The position numbers and the translations under genes are program-made. A stretch of DNA of 64,000 bases from Echinicola sp. 20G. GTDB taxonomy: Bacteria; Bacteroidota; Bacteroidia; Cytophagales; Cyclobacteriaceae. Where the stretch lies: the NCBI RefSeq assembly GCF_015533855.1, contig NZ_AP024154.1:1615001-1679000 (forward strand), in the 5' to 3' direction. Under the pieces are notes generated by a model. It was not told the origin of the DNA and ran no database searches. It saw only the letters and a list, made by a program, of their open reading frames with translations. Position 1 is the stretch's first letter. Every line of letters begins with the position of its first letter. Below are positions 1 to 9,959 of this stretch, piece after piece.

Positions 1-656
1 AGCAGGGGGAGATTGTAGGGCTCTTGGGGCCCAACGGAGCGGGAAAGACAACTTCATTTTATATGATCGTAGGTTTGATCAAACCCAACAGTGGAACGGT
101 ATTTTTAGATCAGGAGGACATTACTCCTTTACCAATGTATCGAAGGGCAAAGCGTGGAATTGGTTATTTGGCTCAGGAAGCTTCCGTGTTCAGGAAATTG
201 TCTGTGGAAGAAAATATCATGGCTGTGCTGGAGATGACCAAGCTTTCGAAAGTTGCCCAAAGGGAAAAAATGGAAGAGCTTTTGGAGGAATTTAGCCTTA
301 CGCATGTCCGCAAAAACCTTGGCATGGTTCTTTCTGGTGGAGAAAGAAGGAGAACCGAAATAGCTAGGGCTTTGGCTGTGGATCCCAAATTTGTGTTATT
401 GGATGAACCCTTTGCAGGGGTAGACCCCATTGCAGTGGAAGAAATCCAAACCATTGTAGCGAAATTAAAAAATAAAAATATTGGTATCTTGATTACCGAC
501 CACAACGTAAACGAAACCCTTTCAATAACCGACCGTGCTTACCTGATGTTTGAAGGTAAGTTGCTCAAAGCGGGAACTGCAGAAGAACTAGCAGCCGATG
601 AGCAGGTTCGGAAGGTTTACCTTGGTAAACACTTTGAGCTGAAACGCAAGATTTAA
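1..656 (+). CDS. lptB: LPS export ABC transporter ATPase LptB (5' end cut by window edge)
   Basis: Cytoplasmic ATPase of the LptB2FGC machine that drives lipopolysaccharide extraction from the inner membrane. The frame is open from position 3 and reads QGEIVGLL into the Walker [10 protein letters not shown], so about 25-30 N-terminal codons lie outside the window. Also visible are the ABC signature LSGGERRR and Walker B FVLLDEP followed by FAGVDP, a string typical of LptB, and the H-loop ITDHN. The C-terminus matches the usual family length of about 240 residues. The GH3-family gene starts 4 bp after the stop, which suggests co-transcription. The ATG-like start seen inside the window is only an internal TTG codon. 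Confidence 0.95.
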   Translation, partial: QGEIVGLLGPNGAGKTTSFYMIVGLIKPNSGTVFLDQEDITPLPMYRRAKRGIGYLAQEASVFRKLSVEENIMAVLEMTKLSKVAQREKMEELLEEFSLTHVRKNLGMVLSGGERRRTEIARALAVDPKFVLLDEPFAGVDPIAVEEIQTIVAKLKNKNIGILITDHNVNETLSITDRAYLMFEGKLLKAGTAEELAADEQVRKVYLGKHFELKRKI

Positions 657-660
657 ATTT

Positions 661-2181
661 ATGGACGTACTGAATACTTTTATGACCTGGATTTTCAAAA
701 TCCGGATCGGTCAGATTGATAACTTCAAGGAAAACCCAATTGAAGTTCAGCAAGACATTTTTTTTGACCTTATAAAAACAGCAAGAAAAACCCAGTTTGG
801 AAAGAAATATGGGTTTTCTGATATCAAGTCTCATAGGGATTTTATTAATCAAGTTCCCATCCATAATTATGAGCAAATGCAGCCTTATATCGAACAGACG
901 ATGAGAGGTGAGCAGAATGTGATATGGCCCACGGACATCAATTGGTTTTCCAAGTCTTCAGGTACCACGGGCAGTAGGAGTAAATTCATCCCTGTTTCTC
1001 AAGAGTCACTGGAAGATTGTCACTTCAAAGGAGGCAAGGATATGCTCTCACTTTATGTAAATAATTATCCTGATAGTAAGCTCTTTACTGGGAAAAGTTT
1101 GGCCATAGGAGGGAGTAGTGAGGTGAATAAGTTGGATGTGAACCAGAATAGTTATTATGGAGATGTATCAGCGGTGATTATGCGGAATCTGCCCATGTGG
1201 GCTCAACTCGCCAAAACACCAAGCTTGGAGACAGCGCTGATGAGTGAGTGGGAAGAAAAAATCGAGAAGATGGCCCATGAAACAATGGACGAAAATGTAG
1301 TCAGTATCTCGGGTGTTCCTACTTGGACCATTGTTTTGTTGCAGCGGATTATGGAATTGACGAATTCGAAGAACATTCTTGAAGTGTGGCCGAATTTGGA
1401 GGTTTTCTTCCATGGCGCAGTGGCTTTTGGTCCTTACAGGAAATTGTTTCAGGAGCTGATTCCTTCTGATAAGATGCATTACATGGAAACGTATAATGCC
1501 TCAGAGGGATTTTTTGGGATTCAGGATCAAAAGAATTCTGATGAGCTTTTGTTGATGTTGGATTATGGGATTTATTATGAGTTTATCCCCATGGAAGAGT
1601 GGGATCGGTCAGATCCCAAAGTGATTCCTTTGGAAGATGTTGAGTTGGGTAAAAACTATGCGTTGTTGATCAGCACCAATGGAGGGCTGTGGCGCTACAA
1701 GATTGGCGATACAGTAAAATTCACTTCTATCAGGCCATATCGCATCAAAATCTCTGGAAGGACAAAACACTTTATCAATGCATTTGGGGAAGAAGTGATT
1801 GTGGAGAATGCCGAAAAAGCGATTGAGGTAGCTGCTGATGCCACAAACTCCATCATTGTCAACTTTACAGCTGCTCCTGTTTATTTTGATAGCTCGGATA
1901 GCAAAGGGGCACATGAGTGGGTGATTGAATTCAGTAAGCAACCTGATGACAAGACGCTATTTGTAGAAAAGCTGGATGCAACCTTGCGCGAGATCAATTC
2001 CGATTATGATGCCAAACGCTATAAAGACATGGCTTTGGACAAGCCCAGGATACATTTTGCCCAAGAAGGACTTTTTGAACAATGGATGAAGTCGAGAGGT
2101 AAACTGGGTGGGCAAAATAAGGTCCCCAGGTTGGCCAACAACCGGGAATATATTGATGGAATTATTGAAATGATAGGGTGA
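661..2181 (+). CDS. GH3 auxin-responsive-promoter family acyl-adenylate-forming protein
   Basis: 506 residues, full length for the bacterial GH3 family, which belongs to the adenylate-forming (firefly luciferase-like) superfamily and links carboxylic acids to amino groups through acyl-AMP. Visible motifs are the phosphate-binding loop SSGTTG (residues 99-104), YNASEGFFG for nucleotide binding, and SGRTKHFINAFGEE at the C-terminal hinge. No signal peptide, so probably cytoplasmic. It sits 4 bp behind lptB, an arrangement common in Bacteroidota, which hints at a link to envelope lipid metabolism. The substrate of the bacterial enzymes cannot be read from the sequence. Confidence 0.85.
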   Translation: MDVLNTFMTWIFKIRIGQIDNFKENPIEVQQDIFFDLIKTARKTQFGKKYGFSDIKSHRDFINQVPIHNYEQMQPYIEQTMRGEQNVIWPTDINWFSKSSGTTGSRSKFIPVSQESLEDCHFKGGKDMLSLYVNNYPDSKLFTGKSLAIGGSSEVNKLDVNQNSYYGDVSAVIMRNLPMWAQLAKTPSLETALMSEWEEKIEKMAHETMDENVVSISGVPTWTIVLLQRIMELTNSKNILEVWPNLEVFFHGAVAFGPYRKLFQELIPSDKMHYMETYNASEGFFGIQDQKNSDELLLMLDYGIYYEFIPMEEWDRSDPKVIPLEDVELGKNYALLISTNGGLWRYKIGDTVKFTSIRPYRIKISGRTKHFINAFGEEVIVENAEKAIEVAADATNSIIVNFTAAPVYFDSSDSKGAHEWVIEFSKQPDDKTLFVEKLDATLREINSDYDAKRYKDMALDKPRIHFAQEGLFEQWMKSRGKLGGQNKVPRLANNREYIDGIIEMIG

Positions 2182-2194
2182 TTTAAAAGGAAAA

Positions 2195-2229
2195 GGGAGG
2201 CAGAAATAATATTCTGCCTCCCTTTTTTT
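2195..2229 (+). terminator. Rho-independent terminator after the GH3 gene
   Basis: An 11-bp perfect stem (2195-2205 with 2212-2222) with a 6-nt loop, followed by seven T. It lies between the convergent GH3 and hflC genes. The A-rich left flank may let it work for the minus strand as well. Confidence 0.9.
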
Positions 2230-2246
2230 GCTCCAATTGCTGAATT

Positions 2247-3185
2247 TTACCTTAAACTATTTAAATAGCGGAAAAACTCACTGTCCGTGGAAAGGATAAT
2301 ACTGGTGTTTTCATCCATAGATTTTTCAAAACTCTCCATGGTTCTTAAGAATTTATAAAGCTCTACTGCCTGTCGGTTCTGATTATATGCTTCCGCATAG
2401 ATAGCCGTTGCTTCCGCATCAGCGCGGCCTTTGATTTCTTCTGCTTCTCTAAAGGCTTCCGATTGGATTTGGGCGAGATCTCTTTCCTTGTCCCCTTGGA
2501 TTTTACGCGCCTCCCCTTGACCTTCCGAACGGAATTGATCTGCAATTCGATTTCTTTCAGAAATCATTCGATCATACACTCTATCTCTAACTTCATTTAC
2601 ATAGTTCATGCGTTTGAACTTAAAGTCCAAAACCCTCACTCCTAAGTCAGCTGTTCTTTCATTGGCCTTGGCCAGGACAATTTCTTCTATTTTAGCCCTA
2701 CCTACGGAAATTTCCTCCAACACTTCCAATTCCTCCATAAAATCTTCTGTTACCTCCGGATCACGGTTGGTTGACCGCACCACATCCAAAAGGTTGTGAC
2801 TGGCAATGGCGTTGCGGGTCTCTCCATCTAAAATGTCATCCAGCCTGGATTGGGCAGATCTCTCATCCCGAAGTCGGATAAAAAACTGCAGCGGATTGGT
2901 AATTTCCCATCTGGCGTAAGTATCTACAAAAATGAATTTTTTGTCTTTTGTAGGTACTTGGTTTCTATCTCCATCCCACTCTAAATAGCGCTTGTCAAAG
3001 AATTGTACCTTGTGCAGAAATGGTATTTTAAAATTTAGTCCGGGAGTAGTTCTTGGTTCCCCCACAGGCTTTCCAAACTGGGTGACAATGGCTTGTTGCG
3101 TCTCATCCAAAATATACACGCTGCCATTGATCGCAATGATTAGAACCAGTCCTAAAACGATATATAAAATTAACTTTCTGTTCAT
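2247..3185 (-). CDS. hflC: HflC, SPFH-domain modulator of FtsH protease
   Basis: 312 residues. An N-terminal membrane anchor (about residues 4-25) is followed by a periplasmic SPFH/band-7 domain and a long charged coiled coil rich in Glu, Ala and Arg. It forms the HflKC cage around FtsH in the inner membrane and limits its proteolysis of membrane proteins. The start codon overlaps the hflK stop (ATGA), so the pair is translationally coupled. Signature strings include ETQQAIVTQFGKP near the N-terminus and the repeated SEAFREAEEIKG region near the C-terminus. Confidence 0.93.
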   Translation of the reverse strand: MNRKLILYIVLGLVLIIAINGSVYILDETQQAIVTQFGKPVGEPRTTPGLNFKIPFLHKVQFFDKRYLEWDGDRNQVPTKDKKFIFVDTYARWEITNPLQFFIRLRDERSAQSRLDDILDGETRNAIASHNLLDVVRSTNRDPEVTEDFMEELEVLEEISVGRAKIEEIVLAKANERTADLGVRVLDFKFKRMNYVNEVRDRVYDRMISERNRIADQFRSEGQGEARKIQGDKERDLAQIQSEAFREAEEIKGRADAEATAIYAEAYNQNRQAVELYKFLRTMESFEKSMDENTSIILSTDSEFFRYLNSLR

Positions 3186-4162
3186 TTTTCAGTCCCTCCT
3201 TTCTTAGTATCCAGATTTAAAAGAGGCAAAACATTGTTGCCTTGTTCATCTACTATGACCTTATTGCCCAGCTTAGGCAGAATCTTTTCCATGGTTTCCA
3301 AATAGATCCTTTGCTTGGTGACCTCAGGTGCTTTGATGTACTCTTTGAAAAGTGAGTTGAATCGATCCGCTTCACCTTTGGCTCTGTTTACCCGGTTGAG
3401 GGCAAAAGCTTCGGCCAGTTCAATGGTTTCTTGGGCCTCTCCCCTCGCCCGTGGGATGATTCGGTTATAGTCTGCTTCAGCTTTATTGATTAGCGTTTCA
3501 CGTTCCTGTTGTGCTTCGTTTACGGCATTGAATGATGGTTTGACAGGATCTGGTGGATTGACATCCTGCAATACCACTTGATCGATCCGGATACCATTTT
3601 CATATTCGTCACAATATTGCTGAAGCAAAGTTTCCACGCTGGAAGCAATTTCCTGTCTTCCCACCGTGATTACTTCGTTGACTGTTCGGTCCCCTACGAT
3701 TTGCCGCATGGCTGCTTCAGCCATGTCATGAAGTGTTTTGTCAGCGTTTCTTACTTTAAAAAGGTATTTGTAGGAGTCACTGATTCGATATTGGACTACC
3801 CATTCCACATCCGTGAGGTTGAGGTCACCTGTAAGCATGGTGGATTCATCCCGATAACCATCTTTCACATAATCAGAGCGAGTACCTGCTGAGGAAGTCC
3901 TAAATCCAAATTCCTGTTTTAACTGCCTCTGGACAGGGATTTTGTATATCTTTTCAATTCCGAAAGGAAGGATGAAATTAAGGCCCGGTTGTACAGTTCT
4001 ATTGTATTTTCCCATCTGGACTACTACACCTTCTTCTTCTGGTCCCACCGTATATATCGCACTGAAAGCCGCATAGAGTAAGATAAGTCCTAAGATAATT
4101 TTCCTGAGGTATTTTTTAATCCAGCTCGGATCTATATTGACCTCAAAGTTTCTATTTGCCAT
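3182..4162 (-). CDS. hflK: HflK, SPFH-domain partner of HflC
   Basis: 326 residues from the ATG at 4162. The longer open frame upstream would overlap the cox3-like gene and has no homology-like sequence, so it is rejected as start. Begins MANRNFEVNIDPSWIKK, then one membrane segment (IILGLILLYAAFSAIYTV), the band-7 domain (VGPEEEGVVVQMGKY) and a long C-terminal coiled coil. Partner of HflC in the FtsH-modulating complex. hflK and hflC overlap by 4 bp. Upstream on the same strand is the cox3-like gene, 77 bp away. Confidence 0.93.
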   Translation of the reverse strand: MANRNFEVNIDPSWIKKYLRKIILGLILLYAAFSAIYTVGPEEEGVVVQMGKYNRTVQPGLNFILPFGIEKIYKIPVQRQLKQEFGFRTSSAGTRSDYVKDGYRDESTMLTGDLNLTDVEWVVQYRISDSYKYLFKVRNADKTLHDMAEAAMRQIVGDRTVNEVITVGRQEIASSVETLLQQYCDEYENGIRIDQVVLQDVNPPDPVKPSFNAVNEAQQERETLINKAEADYNRIIPRARGEAQETIELAEAFALNRVNRAKGEADRFNSLFKEYIKAPEVTKQRIYLETMEKILPKLGNKVIVDEQGNNVLPLLNLDTKKGGTEK

Positions 4163-4239
4163 AGAATTAAAAGTTTGGTTGTTTGAGAATTGAAGTTTGA
4201 AAAAAATATTGGAATAAGCATAGTAAATGGTAAAAAATG

Positions 4240-4860
4240 CTAGAACGCTATGGAAAAGAGGATGAAAAGCAACAGCCAAATGAAGTCCACAAAATGCCAG
4301 TAAGTAATAAACAGTTTTAGCTTCATCTTCACAAAAGGGTTGGTGATGAAAACCAAGTCTTTTACTGGGTCCAAGACGGATTGATGGACTTCCCAAAGTA
4401 GTACGATCACAAAGATCAAAACACCCAAAAGGTGTAAAATATGAATGCCTGTCAATACAAATAAATAACTACCACTGGGAATCCCTGTAAAATCAATTCC
4501 TTGTTGGTTCAGGTCACTCCAGCCCCAGAATTGTAGGGCAGTGAACAGAAGTCCCAAGCTGAATATCACCCATAGAAAGCGTTCAAGGTGATACGGTCTT
4601 CCTTTGTGATAGAAATGAATCAATCTATTGATCAAAAAGCTGGAGGCTACTAAAACAAAAGTGCTGAGCCAAAATGGTGTGGGCAATTGATACACCTCAA
4701 GGTTATTTTGAGGGTAAAAAGAGGAGAGAAAAGCTATGGTAAGAAATAGGAAAATCAATCCACTTCCTATCATACCCAAATAAACAATGGTCTGATAAGG
4801 GTGCATCTTTTCCATTTTCTGGATCCAGCCATCATCTGTCTTAGTTTTCATATAGACCAT
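4240..4860 (-). CDS. Heme-copper oxidase subunit III-like membrane protein
   Basis: 206 residues with five predicted membrane segments. The TYWHFVDFIWLLLF string near the C-terminus and SGSYLFVLTGIHILHLLG before it are hallmarks of cytochrome c oxidase subunit III, a non-catalytic inner-membrane subunit that stabilises the oxidase. It is a stand-alone copy: no subunit I or II lies nearby, and it precedes hflKC on the same strand. Start may be at the first ATG or at the fourth codon (MKTKTDDGW). Likely an accessory or paralogous CoxIII. Confidence 0.85.
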   Translation of the reverse strand: MVYMKTKTDDGWIQKMEKMHPYQTIVYLGMIGSGLIFLFLTIAFLSSFYPQNNLEVYQLPTPFWLSTFVLVASSFLINRLIHFYHKGRPYHLERFLWVIFSLGLLFTALQFWGWSDLNQQGIDFTGIPSGSYLFVLTGIHILHLLGVLIFVIVLLWEVHQSVLDPVKDLVFITNPFVKMKLKLFITYWHFVDFIWLLLFILFSIAF

Positions 4861-5053
4861 GCTATTCCCGTCGCCCTTTTGGTTTTATTACTTTGGCTTA
4901 ATAACCTTATTTGGGTGCTTTTGGTTGCAAGATCTGGAAGAATGAAAGTATTATCTTATTTGCCTAGTGACTTCGGGTGTTACATTTCCATAAAGAGGCT
5001 TCTTTTTCCTAACTTGCGGAAGTTTAAGCATTACTCAAGAAGAAAGTAAGATT

Positions 5054-8000
5054 TTGGATAAAAAAGCATTTCTCACTCTTTACGAACAAGATTCTTATAT
5101 AAAGACTGTTGCTACCACCATCCTAGGTGGCAAGGACAAAAGGTTTCAGTTAAAAGGAATTTCAGGAAGTATGGATATGGTGCTGGTGGCCACTTTTGCA
5201 AAGCTGCATAAAGGCACACAGCTGATCATTGCACACGACAAGGAAGAGGCGGCTTATCTTGCCAGTGACTTGCAGGCTTTATTGGGTGGGCAAGAAGCTT
5301 TGTTGTTTCCATCCAGTTATAAGCGGCCATATCATTACGATGAAGTGGAAAATGCCAATGTGCTGATGAGGGCTGAAATCCTGAACAAAGTATTGTCCAA
5401 GGAAAAGGAGCGGGAGATCATTGTTACCTATCCTGAGGCACTTTATGAGAAGGTAATCAATAAGAAATCCCTTAAGGACAATACCTTCACGGCCAAGGTG
5501 GGAGAAAAGGTCGATACGGAATTTATTGCTGAACTGCTGGCTACCTATGATTTTGAAAAGACAGATTTTGTCTATGAACCTGGCCAATTTGCCATCAGGG
5601 GAGGAATCATTGATGTATTTTCCTATGCCAATGAACAGCCGTATAGGATAGAACTTTTCGGAAAAGAAATTGAGAGTATCAGGACTTTTGATGCTGAAAC
5701 GCAGCTATCGGTGGAGCAGCTTTCCCAGATCAGCATCATCCCCAATGTTCAGACTAAGCTGATGCAGGAGGTAAGGCAGCCCTTTGTGGAATTCCTTCCT
5801 GAAAATGCCTTGATTTGGTTCAAGGACACCCAACTTACTTATGATGTGCTGGACGATAACTTTGACAAGGCCAGTCAGAAATTTGATCAGATAGTTGGGC
5901 AAACCGGCAACAAAGAATTACTTCTGAAGCCCGAGGGCTTATTTGATAATGGGGCCAGCTTCTCGAAGTCAGCTGAAAAATTTACACAACTAGAATTTGG
6001 CAACCAGTTTCACTTAAAGGATGCCCAAAGTTTTGAGTTTGACATCAAACCACAGCCTTCTTTCAACAAGAAGTTTGATATGCTGGTGGAAAACTTGGTC
6101 GACAATGAGCGAAAAGGTTTATTGAACATTATCTGTTCGGAGAGTGAGAAACAGGTAGGGCGGCTTCAGAATATTTTTCAAGAGCTAGATCCTACTCTGA
6201 AAGTCCAGTCAATGCCTATCAGTTTGAGAGAAGGGTTTTTGGATCATTCTGTGAGGATAGCCTGCTATACTGATCATCAAATATTTGAACGTTTTCACCG
6301 CTACAAATCGAACCAAAAGGCCAGCAAAACCAAGGCCCTTACTTTAAAAGAACTGAAAACCCTTCAACCTGGAGATTATGTCGTTCACGTGGATTATGGA
6401 GTGGGCCGTTTTGCAGGATTGGAGAAAGTGGAAATCAATGACAACCTTCAAGAAGCGGTAAGGTTGGTGTTTAGAGACGATGATTTGCTTTATGTGAACA
6501 TCCATTCTCTGCATAAGATATCCAAGTATTCCGGACAAGAGGGGACTATGCCATCTATGTCCAAGCTGGGGTCACCTGAGTGGGAAAACAAAAAGAAGAA
6601 GGTAAAGCGGAAGGTCAAGGATATTGCTAAAGACCTGATTTCATTGTATGCCAAAAGAAAGAATGCTCCAGGCTATAAATATTCTCCAGACAGTGTTCTT
6701 CAAGTGGAGCTAGAAAGTTCATTTATTTATGAAGACACCCCAGATCAAGCTTCTGCTACTGGTGATGTGAAAGATGACATGGAAAAGCCCTATCCAATGG
6801 ACAGGTTGGTTTGTGGTGATGTTGGTTTTGGAAAAACCGAAGTGGCCATTCGGGCAGCATTTAAGGCTATCAATGACAGGAAGCAGGTGGCAGTTTTGGT
6901 GCCTACCACTATTTTGGCCATGCAGCATTACCAGACATTTAAAGACAGGTTGGGTGATTTTCCTGTAAAAGTGGACTATATCAACCGTTTCAGAACGACC
7001 AAACAAGTCAAAGAAATTACTCAGCAGGTAACATCTGGTGAGATAGATATTTTGGTTGGCACGCATAGAATTGTAAATAAAGACATTAAGTTCAAGGATC
7101 TAGGTTTATTGATCATTGATGAAGAACAAAAGTTCGGGGTAAAAGTCAAGGACCAATTGAAAGAGCTTCGGGTCAATGTGGATGTATTGACTTTAACTGC
7201 GACGCCTATTCCGAGGACCCTTCACTTTTCTCTCATGGGAGCGAGAGACCTTTCGGTCATTGCTACCCCGCCACCCAACCGCCAGCCAGTGACCACAGAG
7301 ATCCACAGCTTCGAAGAAGAAGTGATCAGGGATGCTGTTTCCAACGAACTAAGACGCGGGGGACAGGTTTTCTTCGTACATAATAGAGTGGGGGAAATTG
7401 ACAGCATTGCCAACTTGATTATGAGGTTGGTGCCGGATGCTAAAGTCATTGGAGCTCATGGGCAGATGGATGGCAAACAATTGGAGAAAGTAATGGTTAG
7501 CTTTATAGAAGGTGAATATGATGTGTTGGTTTCGACCAATATCATTGAGTCCGGTTTGGATATACCCAATGCCAACACGATCATCATCAATAGGGCCCAT
7601 ATGTTTGGTTTGAGTGATTTGCACCAGATGCGCGGAAGAGTGGGAAGGAGCAACAAAAAGGCTTATTGCTATCTGTTGACTTCTCCCATGTCTGGCCTGA
7701 CAGCAGAGGCAAGAAAGAGGTTGCAGACTTTGGAGGAGTTTTCTGATCTGGGAGATGGTTTTAAAGTGGCCATGCGGGACTTGGATATTAGAGGAGCGGG
7801 GAACCTATTGGGCGCAGAGCAAAGTGGATTTATAACTGATCTGGGTTTTGAGATGTATCATAAAATTCTGGATGAGGCGGTTCAGGAGCTAAAGGAAAAT
7901 GAATTTGCAGCCCTGTTTGAGGAAGACCTGAAGGAGAAAGTAGAGATCCTGGTGCAGGATTGTGTGATTGAAACTGATATGGAGTTGTTGATTCCTGAAG

Positions 8001-8404
8001 AATATGTGACCAATATTTCGGAAAGGCTGAGTTTGTACTCCAAGCTAGACAATATTAAAACAGAAGAAGAGCTTGAGAAATTTGCTGCGTCAGTACTGGA
8101 TCGATTTGGACCGATACCAGATGTGGTTAAGGATTTGTTTGAAACGGTTCGGTTACGTTGGCTGGCAGAGAAGCTAGGTTTTGAAAAGTTGGTTTTGAAA
8201 AGCGGATTGATGAAATGTTACTTTGTGCCGAGTACAAGGGAAAGTTATTTTAGATCGCCAATTTTCGGAAATATCATTAAGTTTATTCAGGTACATGGCA
8301 AATATTGCAAAATAAAAGAACACAAAAATCGTTTAATTCTTACGATAAGTGGTGTCAAGTCAGTGGATAAGGCGAAGTCATGGTTGGGAGATATGAGTAA
8401 ATAG
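5054..8404 (+). CDS. mfd: Mfd, transcription-repair coupling factor
   Basis: 1116 residues, typical for the family. Removes RNA polymerase stalled at DNA lesions and recruits UvrA. Order visible: UvrB-like N-terminal region, RNA-polymerase-interacting domain (GDYVVHVDYGVGRF, about residue 440), Walker A GDVGFGKTE (about 587), DEEQKFGV box (about 689), motif VI MRGRVGRS, the TRG region with GAGNLLGAEQSGF, and the C-terminal UvrA-contact domain. The start is TTG at 5054. The frame is open upstream only to a stop at 4991 and holds no ATG, so a non-ATG start is needed. The box reads DEEQ, where proteobacterial proteins usually have DEEH. Confidence 0.96.
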   Translation: MDKKAFLTLYEQDSYIKTVATTILGGKDKRFQLKGISGSMDMVLVATFAKLHKGTQLIIAHDKEEAAYLASDLQALLGGQEALLFPSSYKRPYHYDEVENANVLMRAEILNKVLSKEKEREIIVTYPEALYEKVINKKSLKDNTFTAKVGEKVDTEFIAELLATYDFEKTDFVYEPGQFAIRGGIIDVFSYANEQPYRIELFGKEIESIRTFDAETQLSVEQLSQISIIPNVQTKLMQEVRQPFVEFLPENALIWFKDTQLTYDVLDDNFDKASQKFDQIVGQTGNKELLLKPEGLFDNGASFSKSAEKFTQLEFGNQFHLKDAQSFEFDIKPQPSFNKKFDMLVENLVDNERKGLLNIICSESEKQVGRLQNIFQELDPTLKVQSMPISLREGFLDHSVRIACYTDHQIFERFHRYKSNQKASKTKALTLKELKTLQPGDYVVHVDYGVGRFAGLEKVEINDNLQEAVRLVFRDDDLLYVNIHSLHKISKYSGQEGTMPSMSKLGSPEWENKKKKVKRKVKDIAKDLISLYAKRKNAPGYKYSPDSVLQVELESSFIYEDTPDQASATGDVKDDMEKPYPMDRLVCGDVGFGKTEVAIRAAFKAINDRKQVAVLVPTTILAMQHYQTFKDRLGDFPVKVDYINRFRTTKQVKEITQQVTSGEIDILVGTHRIVNKDIKFKDLGLLIIDEEQKFGVKVKDQLKELRVNVDVLTLTATPIPRTLHFSLMGARDLSVIATPPPNRQPVTTEIHSFEEEVIRDAVSNELRRGGQVFFVHNRVGEIDSIANLIMRLVPDAKVIGAHGQMDGKQLEKVMVSFIEGEYDVLVSTNIIESGLDIPNANTIIINRAHMFGLSDLHQMRGRVGRSNKKAYCYLLTSPMSGLTAEARKRLQTLEEFSDLGDGFKVAMRDLDIRGAGNLLGAEQSGFITDLGFEMYHKILDEAVQELKENEFAALFEEDLKEKVEILVQDCVIETDMELLIPEEYVTNISERLSLYSKLDNIKTEEELEKFAASVLDRFGPIPDVVKDLFETVRLRWLAEKLGFEKLVLKSGLMKCYFVPSTRESYFRSPIFGNIIKFIQVHGKYCKIKEHKNRLILTISGVKSVDKAKSWLGDMSK

Positions 8405-8573
8405 AATTTGCTTTTATCTTTTCAAATACTTTATTTGTTGTGCTTTTTCAGATGTTCTTTTATATTGAAAGGGAATGGCTTTAAGAAGTCATGGAGTATA
8501 AAAAGTATTGTGATAAGTCATTATTGATTATATATTAGCATTATATTTAGGTAGGGTAAAAACAAACCATAGC

Positions 8574-9803
8574 ATGGTGAAAATCAATAAAAATCTAAAT
8601 TCTGTAGTTGGTGCATTTTTGGTGTTATCAATGGCATTTATGGCCTCTTGTGCGAAAAACAGTGGGCCAACGTACGGAAGAAGGACTGCCGGTGACCCGG
8701 GTAAGGTCAGTGCTTCCACTGGAGCAGAGTTCAACTTTGACCTTGAAGACACGACACAATTTACAGTTGTCAAGCTAAAAGATCAGGTAGTTGGACCTAA
8801 ATTAAAGTACATCCAAGGTGGTCGTGCAGTCTTGGGAACCCAAGAGCAGGATGTGATGGCTTTTCGGGATAATGTCGAAAGGACTGTTACCGTTGCTTCG
8901 TTCTATATGGACGAGACCGAAGTGACCAATGTGGATTACAAAGAATTCCTTTTCAACATGAGAAGTCGCGTAAGTGCGGATTCTATTAGAAAATTGGAGC
9001 CAAGAGAGGATGTGTGGAAAGAGGCCCTTTCTTACAATGATGTTTATTCCACTTATTATTTCAGACACCCAGGGTTTAACTTTTACCCAGTAGCTGGAGT
9101 GACTTGGAATCAAGCAAATGCTTATGCCACATGGAGAACGATCTATGTCAATGAGCTTTATAGAAAAGAGAATGAACTGGATTCGACCATGAGCAAAAAC
9201 ATGCTGATAGAGCGTGGAGTTGTTTTGCCTAATTACCGTTTGCCAAATGAGGCAGAATGGGAATATGCAGCGAAGGCAATGATCGGAACCCAGTATTTGG
9301 ATGAAAACCAAGAAAATGGCCGTATTTATCCTTGGGATGGCAGAGGTGTTAGAAATCCTTATGATGTGAAAAGAAAATCCCGTCAAGGAGACTATTTGTC
9401 CAACTTTAAACGTGGACGTGGTGATTATGCGGGTATAGCCGGTGGCATCTCCAATGATGGAGAGATCATTCCTGCCAACGTCTATGAATTTCCTCCAAAC
9501 GATTTCGGTTTGTACAACATGTCTGGTAACATGAATGAGTGGGTAGAAGATGTTTATCGTCCACTTTCTTACCAAGACTTTGAAGACTTGAACCCTGTTA
9601 GAAGGGATGGTACCAACGATGAAGCTGAAGCATATGGTACTACTTTGATCGATGACAATTACCGTGTGTATAAAGGAGGGTCTTGGAAGGATGTAGCCTA
9701 CTGGTTATCTCCAGGAACCAGAAGGTTTATGCATCAGGATTCTGCTACTAACAGTATTGGATTTAGATGTGCGATGATCTCTGTAGGGGCAGATGATAGA
9801 TAA
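8574..9803 (+). CDS. gldJ: GldJ/GldK-like lipoprotein with formylglycine-generating-enzyme fold
   Basis: 409 residues. Lipoprotein signal with lipobox MASC (Cys26). A SUMF1/FGE-type domain spans about residues 75-405: MDETEVTNVDYKEFL, YRLPNEAEWEYAA, GLYNMSGNMNEWVEDVY and YKGGSWKDVAYWL are the classic blocks. The paired catalytic cysteines of true sulfatase-activating enzymes are not seen, so a structural role is more likely. In Bacteroidota such lipoproteins (GldJ, GldK) sit in the outer-membrane ring of gliding motility and type IX secretion. The STGAEFNFD segment before the domain recalls the GldJ N-terminal STGW motif. The choice of GldJ over GldK or another FGE lipoprotein is inference. 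Confidence 0.7.
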   Translation: MVKINKNLNSVVGAFLVLSMAFMASCAKNSGPTYGRRTAGDPGKVSASTGAEFNFDLEDTTQFTVVKLKDQVVGPKLKYIQGGRAVLGTQEQDVMAFRDNVERTVTVASFYMDETEVTNVDYKEFLFNMRSRVSADSIRKLEPREDVWKEALSYNDVYSTYYFRHPGFNFYPVAGVTWNQANAYATWRTIYVNELYRKENELDSTMSKNMLIERGVVLPNYRLPNEAEWEYAAKAMIGTQYLDENQENGRIYPWDGRGVRNPYDVKRKSRQGDYLSNFKRGRGDYAGIAGGISNDGEIIPANVYEFPPNDFGLYNMSGNMNEWVEDVYRPLSYQDFEDLNPVRRDGTNDEAEAYGTTLIDDNYRVYKGGSWKDVAYWLSPGTRRFMHQDSATNSIGFRCAMISVGADDR

Positions 9804-9827
9804 TCAATAAGATATTTTAATGTTATG

Positions 9828-9858
9828 AAGGCCAGAGAAATCTGGCCTTTTCTTTTTT
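9828..9858 (+). terminator. Rho-independent terminator after the gldJ-like gene
   Basis: Nine-bp stem (9828-9836 with 9841-9849), loop GAAA, then a T-rich tail interrupted by one C. Confidence 0.88.
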
Positions 9859-9959
9859 TAAATTATTTTGCCGTTTATCATTTTTTATAGAAGCTTATCT
9901 ACTTGAAAGTAGATCGAAAATTGAATTTTTGTAATTTCAAGAGGTAAACAGCTAAGAAT

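Noticed and set aside
4163..4396. N-terminal extension of HflK
   Set aside because: Would overlap the cox3-like gene by more than 150 bp in another frame; the SPFH protein starts naturally at 4162.
4801..5049. Plus-strand 82-codon open frame before mfd
   Set aside because: Overlaps the cox3-like gene in antisense and runs up to the mfd start; no domain or conserved look.
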